The notes under the pieces: model-generated
The model's database searches: none
The model's input: the letters and a program-made list of their open reading frames with translations, nothing else
What the model was told of the DNA's origin: nothing
NCBI GenBank assembly: GCA_019351955.1
Contig: JABBOE010000025.1
Span: 1 to 34,902, forward strand
DNA: 34,902 nucleotides
Direction of reading: 5' to 3'
Source: Pseudomonadota bacterium
GTDB lineage: Bacteria; Pseudomonadota; Gammaproteobacteria; Burkholderiales; Burkholderiaceae_C
Shown: positions 28,560-34,902 of the stretch, piece by piece
How the letters are laid out: each line of letters starts with the position of its first letter
Numbering within the stretch: the stretch's first letter is position 1
Made by a program: the position numbers and the translations under genes

Positions 28560-31500
28560 GCTGCTCGACCCTGTGCGCTTGCCTCTGTGGGGAAGCCGAC
28601 TGATTGAGGCCAGTGCTGGCACGGGCAAGACATGGACCATCGGAGCGCTGTATGTGCGCCTGGTGCTCGGCCATGGCGCTCCGGGCGAGGCGTTTGCCGA
28701 GCCGCTCGGACCGGATCAGATCTTGGTCATGACCTTTACGCGCGCGGCAACCCAAGAGCTGTCCGAGCGCATCCGCATGCGGCTGGCCGCCGCCGCGGCG
28801 TGCTTTCGCGGCAAGCGCGAGCCGGATTCCGACGATGTATTTCTTCAGGATCTACTTGCCCAATATGCGTCGGATGACGCGCGCATACGAGCCGCTTGGA
28901 AGCTGGAGGCAGCCGCCGATGCAATGGACACGGCAGCCGTATTCACAATCGACGCTTGGTGCCAGCGCATGCTGCGTGAGCATGCCTTTGACAGCGGAAG
29001 CCCGTTTGACGTCGAACTCATCGCAGACGAAAGTGAATTGTTCGAGCAGGCGGTGCGCGATGTGTGGCGGCAGGAGACCTATCCGTTGGAAGGTGCGACA
29101 CTGGCCGGTGTCCTTGCTGTCTGGCCCAATGCCGAGGCATTCAAGGCAAGTATTCGCGGGCGTGTCGAAGCCGCAGTGGGCTGTGCACTTGGGACTGCGT
29201 GGGCGCGCGCTATGGCTGCAAGTCAGGGTGCCATGGCACCGGTCAAGGCGCAATGGGCGCAGCATTCCCCATTGTTGCGCCGCTGGCTGCTTGATCACCT
29301 GCCGCCCATGGGCTCTTGCTTCAAAGCCAACATGGTGGACGCGACCAAGGTCAATGCGTGGTTCGACGCCATCGACGCCTGGGTTTTCGGTGTCGGGGAG
29401 GTTGCACTGGACTTGCCGAAGCAGGCCTGGGATCGGCTGAGTTGCGAAGGGCTGCGCGCTGCACTCAAGAAGGGCGAGGCAGTCGCGATTCCGCACGAGT
29501 TCGAGGCATTTCCCGATCTGGCTTCCGCATTGGCTGCGGCTCCCGACGTCAGCGTCGAACTGGGTCGTGCCGCTGCCGGGCTCGTGCAGCGGCGCTTGCG
29601 CGAACTCAAGGATGCGGCGCGCACCTACGGGTTTGAAGACTTGCAGGAGCGCCTCGACCTTGCGTTGACAGGCGCTCGAGGTGACAACCTGAGGAGGCGC
29701 ATTCGCAAACAATATCCGGTGGTCATGATCGATGAATTCCAGGATACGTCGACTCGGCAATTCAGCCTGTTCGATCGTGTCTACGATATCGCATCCAATG
29801 ATGCGAGCGTGGCAATTCTCCTCATTGGTGATCCCAAGCAGTCGATTTATGCCTTCCGCGGTGCGGATATTCAGAGCTACATCCAGGCCAGGCGCGCGAC
29901 CGCGGGCAGGCACTACGCGCTCGCGGTGAATTTCCGCTCGACGGCCGCAGTCGTCGATGCGGTTAATGGCCTCTTCGAACGGGCTGAGACGCGCGAAGGG
30001 CCCGGCGCCTTCCAGTTTCGCGACGCGCGCAACGACCCTGTTCCCTTCGTTGCGGTGCGGGCGCGTGGTCGCAGCGAAGCGCTTGTGACTGCCGCCGGAG
30101 CGGCTCCTGCCATGCACGTGGTGTATGCAGCCGAACTCGCATCGATGACGAGCGGGCGCACGCGCTTTGCCGAGCTCTGCGCCGAGCATATGGTGCGCAT
30201 GCTCAATGCACCGGACTGTGGTTTCGTGCACAGTGACGGAACGTTCGCCCGGTTACAGGCGGCCGATATTGCGGTTTTGGTGCGCGGCAAGATCGAGGCT
30301 GATGCTGTGCGTCGGTCTCTCAGCCGACGAGGCGTTGCATCCGTATATTTGTCAGATCGCGATTCGGTATTCGCCAGCGCCGAGGCAGCCGACCTTCTGC
30401 GTTGGTTGCGCGCAGTCGGGCAGCCGCGCGACGGTCGCCTCGCGCGCGCAGCCTTTGCATCGCCAAGTCTGGAGCTGAGCCTGGCCGAAATGGCTGCCTT
30501 GGCAACAGATGACCGCGTATTTGAGGAGCGAAGCGAGTTGCTGCTGGAGCTTTACGGCGTTTGGCAGCGGCAGGGCGTTCTTGCCATGTTGCGACAGAGT
30601 TTGCACCGCCTTGACCTGCCGGCGCGCTGGCTTCGGAGCGAGGGCGGCGAGCGACGACTGACCAACATGCTGCACCTCGCTGAGATTCTCCAGGAGGCCA
30701 GCTCATTGGTTGAGGGCGAGCAGGCACTCGTGCGCTGGATGGCTGAAGCTGTCAAAGGCAAGGCTGGCTCACTCGAGGAGCAACAGGTGCGACTCGAAAG
30801 CGAAGCGGATCTTGTCAAGATCGTCACCATCCACAAGGCTAAAGGGCTGGAGTACCCGGTCGTGTATTTGCCCTTCGGGTGCAACTTTCGCGAAGCCGAT
30901 GATGATGAGTCAGGCGAGGTTGATGACGTCGCGCGTCTGCAGGAGGACCTTCGGCTGCTTTATGTCGCCCTGACGCGCGCACGCCATGCCCTGTGGCTGG
31001 GCGTTGCAGCGGTTAGCGTACGCAATGCGCGATCGTGCTCGTTGCACAAAAGTGCCTTGGGCTATTTGCTGGGCGGGGCCCAGGCACAGGCAGCCGAGGC
31101 CATACCCGCGCTTGTACGCGACGCATTTGGGGCGCTGCCTGCGACGTGTGTCGAAGTTGCAGACGCACAGTGCGGGTCCACGCAGCTTGTACCGTCGGCG
31201 CCCGCCATCGCGCTACGCGAGCCGCCGATGTACACCGGGCGCTTCGAGCGTGACTGGTCGATCAGCAGCTTTACGGCGCTGGTTCGCGGGCTCAGTGCCT
31301 GGCCCGGTGAGCGGCGCGCTGCTTTACAAAATCTCGAAGATGACGCGCAGCAGTTGGCGACCCTGCCAACGCGGGATGCGCCGCGGCATGAATTCCCGCG
31401 CGGTGCGTTCGCCGGTAAATTCCTGCACGATCAGCTTGCCTGGCTCGCCGGGCAGGGTTTCGGGCTCAAGGGAAATCGTGCCTTGCGCGATCGCCTGGCG

Positions 31501-32106
31501 CAGCGCAGTGATCGGCTGGGGTGGGGCAACCGTGCTGAGCAGATTTGCGTATGGTTCGAGGAGTTGGTGGCGACGCCCCTGCCTGAGTTGGGGGCGTCGC
31601 TTGCACAGCTCAACAGCTTTCTGCCCGAGATGGAGTTCTGGTTTCCAGTTGCCGGAGCCCGTGCAGCCGCGATCGACGCCATCTGCGGTGAGCGCGTGCT
31701 GCCGGGGCGCCAGCGTGCGCCGCTGACCGAGCGAGCGCTGCAGGGCCTGGTGATGGGTTTTGCCGATCTGGTCTTCGAGTGGGAAGGTCGATGGTGGGTG
31801 CTTGACTACAAGTCCAACGCGCTTGGCGCAGGCGACGCCGATTACACGGCAGAGGCAATCGCCAACGCCGTCGCCGCGCACCGCTACGACGTCCAAGCCA
31901 TGCTGTACTTGTTGGCGTTGCACCGCCTGTTGAGGGCTCGTCTGGGTGCCAGCTACGACCCGGTCCGCCAGCTTGGCGGCGCCATGGATCTGTTCATCCG
32001 TGGTATCCGCGGCCCCGCGTCGGGGTGTTTCGTCATGCCAGCCAACATCGAGCTGCTCGAGCGGCTCGAGACCGCGTTTTCACAATCCGATGAGGTAAGC
32101 CCTTGA
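28549..32106 (+). CDS. recB: Exodeoxyribonuclease V beta subunit
   Basis: LIEASAGTGKTWTIGALYVRLVL Walker A; MIDEFQDTSTRQFSLFDRVY; HKAKGLEYPVVYLPF; nuclease WWVLDYKSNALG. Confidence 0.96.
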   Translation: MASELLDPVRLPLWGSRLIEASAGTGKTWTIGALYVRLVLGHGAPGEAFAEPLGPDQILVMTFTRAATQELSERIRMRLAAAAACFRGKREPDSDDVFLQDLLAQYASDDARIRAAWKLEAAADAMDTAAVFTIDAWCQRMLREHAFDSGSPFDVELIADESELFEQAVRDVWRQETYPLEGATLAGVLAVWPNAEAFKASIRGRVEAAVGCALGTAWARAMAASQGAMAPVKAQWAQHSPLLRRWLLDHLPPMGSCFKANMVDATKVNAWFDAIDAWVFGVGEVALDLPKQAWDRLSCEGLRAALKKGEAVAIPHEFEAFPDLASALAAAPDVSVELGRAAAGLVQRRLRELKDAARTYGFEDLQERLDLALTGARGDNLRRRIRKQYPVVMIDEFQDTSTRQFSLFDRVYDIASNDASVAILLIGDPKQSIYAFRGADIQSYIQARRATAGRHYALAVNFRSTAAVVDAVNGLFERAETREGPGAFQFRDARNDPVPFVAVRARGRSEALVTAAGAAPAMHVVYAAELASMTSGRTRFAELCAEHMVRMLNAPDCGFVHSDGTFARLQAADIAVLVRGKIEADAVRRSLSRRGVASVYLSDRDSVFASAEAADLLRWLRAVGQPRDGRLARAAFASPSLELSLAEMAALATDDRVFEERSELLLELYGVWQRQGVLAMLRQSLHRLDLPARWLRSEGGERRLTNMLHLAEILQEASSLVEGEQALVRWMAEAVKGKAGSLEEQQVRLESEADLVKIVTIHKAKGLEYPVVYLPFGCNFREADDDESGEVDDVARLQEDLRLLYVALTRARHALWLGVAAVSVRNARSCSLHKSALGYLLGGAQAQAAEAIPALVRDAFGALPATCVEVADAQCGSTQLVPSAPAIALREPPMYTGRFERDWSISSFTALVRGLSAWPGERRAALQNLEDDAQQLATLPTRDAPRHEFPRGAFAGKFLHDQLAWLAGQGFGLKGNRALRDRLAQRSDRLGWGNRAEQICVWFEELVATPLPELGASLAQLNSFLPEMEFWFPVAGARAAAIDAICGERVLPGRQRAPLTERALQGLVMGFADLVFEWEGRWWVLDYKSNALGAGDADYTAEAIANAVAAHRYDVQAMLYLLALHRLLRARLGASYDPVRQLGGAMDLFIRGIRGPASGCFVMPANIELLERLETAFSQSDEVSP

Positions 32107-34073
32107 GCGAGCATTCGGCAGTGGCGGGACGTACCCAGCGTGAGATGCTGGTCTTCCTCGAACGATGGGCTGAGGTGGGATGGCTGCGTCGCCTTGACGT
32201 AGCGTTTGCGCGATTCATTGCCAGCCTTGCGCCGAGCGTTGATGCGACTGCGCTTCTGGCTGCAGCCGTGCTCGCGCAGCTGGAGGGACGGGGGCATAGC
32301 TGTCTTGATCTCACTGAGTGGCCGCCCGCGGCAGCGGGCGAGTTCGGCTTGTCCGCGGAACTGTTGCGTGAGCTGCGCGGTCTGGATGCCACAGCGCGGG
32401 ACACGTTGCTGGCGGCACTCCGGGCCTGTGAGGCGGTCTACGTGGTGGGGGAGGGTGCGGATGCAGGCCAGCCCCTTGTGCTTGACAGGGCTTACCTGTA
32501 CCTGCGTCGGTATTGGAATTTCGAACGTCGCGTGGCAGCGCAGGTGCGCTGTCGCACGACGCTTCCCTGCGATATCGATCCGACTTTGGCGCGGCCTTGG
32601 CTGGATCGCCTGTTCCCTGAGTCGCCGGAGTCTGGACTGGATTGGCAGAAGATCGCCTGCGCCTTTGCACTGCGCGCGGGTTTTAGCGTCATCACGGGCG
32701 GGCCCGGCACGGGTAAGACGTTTACCGCGGCCCGACTTCTGGCCTTGCTGTTCGCGCTGGCGGACGACCCGGCGCGGCTGCGCGTGGCGCTTGCCGCACC
32801 GACTGGCAAGGCTGCGGCGCGCTTGAAGCAGTCAATCGATCAATCGATGGCCGAAGTCGTCGCGCAGCTCGGCGAGAGCACGCCGCTTGCTGATCTGGCA
32901 GCGCATGTTCCGCCGGCGCGCACCTTGCATGCATTGTTAGGCGCGCGTCCGGATACGCGAAAGCTGCGTCACCACGCCGGCAACCCTTTGGACGTCGACG
33001 TGTTGATCGTGGACGAGGCGTCGATGGTTCATCTGGAAATGATGGCAGACTTGCTCGATGCGGTGCCTGGAGAGGCCCGGGTGATCCTCCTCGGTGACAA
33101 GGACCAGCTCGCCAGCGTTGAGGCCGGGGCTGTTCTCGGAGACCTCTGCTCGGGCGCACAGCGCGGACACTACAGGAGCGAGACCGCAGAAGCGATCCGG
33201 CTCGCGTGTGGGACGGCGTTGCCTGCGAGTCTGATTGACCCGGACGGATCGGATCTGGCTCAGCAGGTTGTCATGCTTCGGCAAAGTCGGCGATTCAGCG
33301 GCGACATCGGGCGACTCGCTTTAGCGGTCAACGCCGGCGATGCAGTGGCGGCGACCGAGATTCTCGCCATGCCCGGTGCGCTGCAATGGCTGCCAAGAGC
33401 CGAACCGGAGATGGTCGTCGCGTTGGCGTTGGGTGGCCGCGAAGGCGCGAGTGGCAAAGGTTTCACCGACTACCTTGCGCTCGTGCGGGTCGGCGCGGCG
33501 AGGGAACACGAACGCGATGCATGGGCGCTGGGTGTATTGCAGGCCTTCGACCGCTTCCGTGTGCTTTGTGCTGTCAGGCATGGGCCTTGGGGCGTTGAGG
33601 AACTCAACCGCACGATCGAGGCGGGGCTCAGAGCAAGGGGGCTCATTGCGGCGCAGGCCGAATGGTATGAGGGGCGGCCGGTGATCGTGACGCGTAACGA
33701 TCGTGATCTTGGCATATTTAACGGCGATATCGGCATCGTCCTGCGCAGCGGTGCGGGGCAGGCAGGGTTGCGTGTGTATTTTGCCAGCGCCAACGGCGTG
33801 CACTCGATTAGCGTCAGTCGCTTGGCACACGTGGAAACGGCGTTTGCGCTGACCGTACACAAGGCGCAAGGATCCGAGTTCGAACATACAGTCCTTGCAC
33901 TTCCCGCTGGTGGCGGCACTGTGCGCGAGTTGATCTACACGGGAATTACAAGGGCGCGCGCCGCTTTTACCCTCTTGACCGAGCGCCCTGAAGCACTGTC
34001 TGATGGCATCTCGAAGATGACCAAACGCAGCAGCGGCTTGCTGGATCGGATTGGGGGTCCTTCGGTCCGTTAA
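32103..34073 (+). CDS. recD: Exodeoxyribonuclease V alpha subunit
   Basis: VITGGPGTGKTFTAARLLALL; LIVDEASMVHLEMMADLLDAVP; ALTVHKAQGSEFEHTVLALP; TTG start overlapping the recB stop. Confidence 0.95.
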   Translation: MSEHSAVAGRTQREMLVFLERWAEVGWLRRLDVAFARFIASLAPSVDATALLAAAVLAQLEGRGHSCLDLTEWPPAAAGEFGLSAELLRELRGLDATARDTLLAALRACEAVYVVGEGADAGQPLVLDRAYLYLRRYWNFERRVAAQVRCRTTLPCDIDPTLARPWLDRLFPESPESGLDWQKIACAFALRAGFSVITGGPGTGKTFTAARLLALLFALADDPARLRVALAAPTGKAAARLKQSIDQSMAEVVAQLGESTPLADLAAHVPPARTLHALLGARPDTRKLRHHAGNPLDVDVLIVDEASMVHLEMMADLLDAVPGEARVILLGDKDQLASVEAGAVLGDLCSGAQRGHYRSETAEAIRLACGTALPASLIDPDGSDLAQQVVMLRQSRRFSGDIGRLALAVNAGDAVAATEILAMPGALQWLPRAEPEMVVALALGGREGASGKGFTDYLALVRVGAAREHERDAWALGVLQAFDRFRVLCAVRHGPWGVEELNRTIEAGLRARGLIAAQAEWYEGRPVIVTRNDRDLGIFNGDIGIVLRSGAGQAGLRVYFASANGVHSISVSRLAHVETAFALTVHKAQGSEFEHTVLALPAGGGTVRELIYTGITRARAAFTLLTERPEALSDGISKMTKRSSGLLDRIGGPSVR

Positions 34074-34202
34074 CCTGTGCGTTCGGTGGGCTTGGAATCG
34101 CTACTTCGCCGGGTTCGGTGAAGTGGAAATCTCCCGTTCACGGCGCGGCGGCTCGACGTGTTCGCGTCATGCGTGAAACGCTCGAAGTGATCCAATAGAG
34201 CG

Positions 34203-34902
34203 ATGAATCTGAAACAGCTTGAATACTTTGTCCGCGTTGCCGAACTTGGAAGCTTCAGCAAGGCGGCACGAATTCTCGATATCGCCCAGCCGGCCCTCAG
34301 CCGTCAAGTGCGCTTGCTGGAAACGGATCTGCGTACCGTTTTGTTGCAACGCACAGGCCGAGGCGTGGTTTTAACGGAGTCGGGAAAGCGACTGTTCGAA
34401 CACAGCGTGGGAATCCTGCAGCTGATTTCGCTGGCGCGTGAAGATCTTGAGGCCAATCGTGATGAGCCTATGGGGCGTATTGTCATCGCACTTCCGCCCA
34501 GTATGGGACGGCTTCTGACGCTACCGCTGGTTGATGGGTTCAGGGAATCGCTACCCAAGGCCAAGTTGGCGATCGTTGAAGGACTCTCGACGCACATTAC
34601 GGAGTGGATTGCAACCGGCCGTGTGGATATTGGCCTTGTCCTGAATCCTGAGGCCCAAGAGGCAATCGAAGTTCAGCCGGTTTTGGACGAGGCTTTATGC
34701 CTCGTGAGCCCATCGGGCGTCGACTCCATTGATCCCCGCTCGGCAGCAGAAACGGACACGAACGCTTCCGTGTTGTTCGAAAATTTACCGCAGTACCCAC
34801 TTGTGATCCCCGAGCGGACCCATGCGATTCGCAAGATGATCGAAGCGCAGGCTGCCCTTGCCGGAATCAAATTGCAAGTAGCCTGGGAGGTCTCAGGCGT
34901 CC
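34203..34902 (+). CDS. LysR-family transcriptional regulator (truncated by window end)
   Basis: MNLKQLEYFVRVAELGSFSKAARILDIAQPALSRQVRLLETDLRTVLLQRTGRGVVLTESGKRLFEH; open to the window end, so absent from the ORF track. Confidence 0.93.
   Translation, partial: MNLKQLEYFVRVAELGSFSKAARILDIAQPALSRQVRLLETDLRTVLLQRTGRGVVLTESGKRLFEHSVGILQLISLAREDLEANRDEPMGRIVIALPPSMGRLLTLPLVDGFRESLPKAKLAIVEGLSTHITEWIATGRVDIGLVLNPEAQEAIEVQPVLDEALCLVSPSGVDSIDPRSAAETDTNASVLFENLPQYPLVIPERTHAIRKMIEAQAALAGIKLQVAWEVSGV

Noticed and set aside
28852-30231. 459-aa minus-strand ORF antisense to recB
   Set aside because: Fully inside a confident recB gene; long antisense frames are expected in GC-rich coding sequence and this one shows no family motifs.
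25080-34073. recCBD as a novel defence system
   Set aside because: All three subunits show canonical motifs in a compact overlapping operon; the missing ptr gene seen in E. coli is not remarkable.
1-34902. CRISPR array or phage structural genes
   Set aside because: No regularly spaced repeats and no capsid, tail or terminase-like proteins seen; the integrase is the only phage-type gene.

Overview
GC-rich proteobacterial window (probably betaproteobacterial, judged from protein flavour only) dominated by arsenic metabolism. Left end (about 1-3150): an IS3-type OrfA N-terminus that cuts off a LysR gene, an FAD-dependent oxidoreductase, and a tyrosine integrase next to the 3' half of a tRNA-Arg(CCG), consistent with one end of an integrated element. 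About 3150-8130 is eroded: an aldehyde dehydrogenase remnant, a DUF3291 gene, panD, and a 5'-truncated RND pump abutting a 5'-truncated TorD-like chaperone. About 8130-16080 is an arsenite oxidase locus: nitroreductase, a decayed cytochrome c, and aioA-aioB, divergent from aioX-aioS-aioR. The aioB/aioX intergenic region holds a sigma-54-type promoter and two inverted repeats spaced 32 bp apart. About 16330-20300 encodes a CFA-synthase-like methyltransferase translationally coupled to a DHCR24/BfaA-like FAD oxidoreductase (a candidate 10-methyl fatty acid module), then a D-threonine aldolase-like enzyme. About 20580-24370 is DUF2784 and an ars cluster (arsR, arsI-like, LMWP-type arsC, arsB, glutaredoxin-type arsC). 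About 25080-34073 is recC-recB-recD, followed by a LysR gene that runs off the window. I saw no CRISPR array and no rRNA. The best candidates for follow-up are the lipid-modification module beside the arsenite-sensing genes, the aioB/aioX regulatory architecture, and the unannotated cytochrome c remnant.
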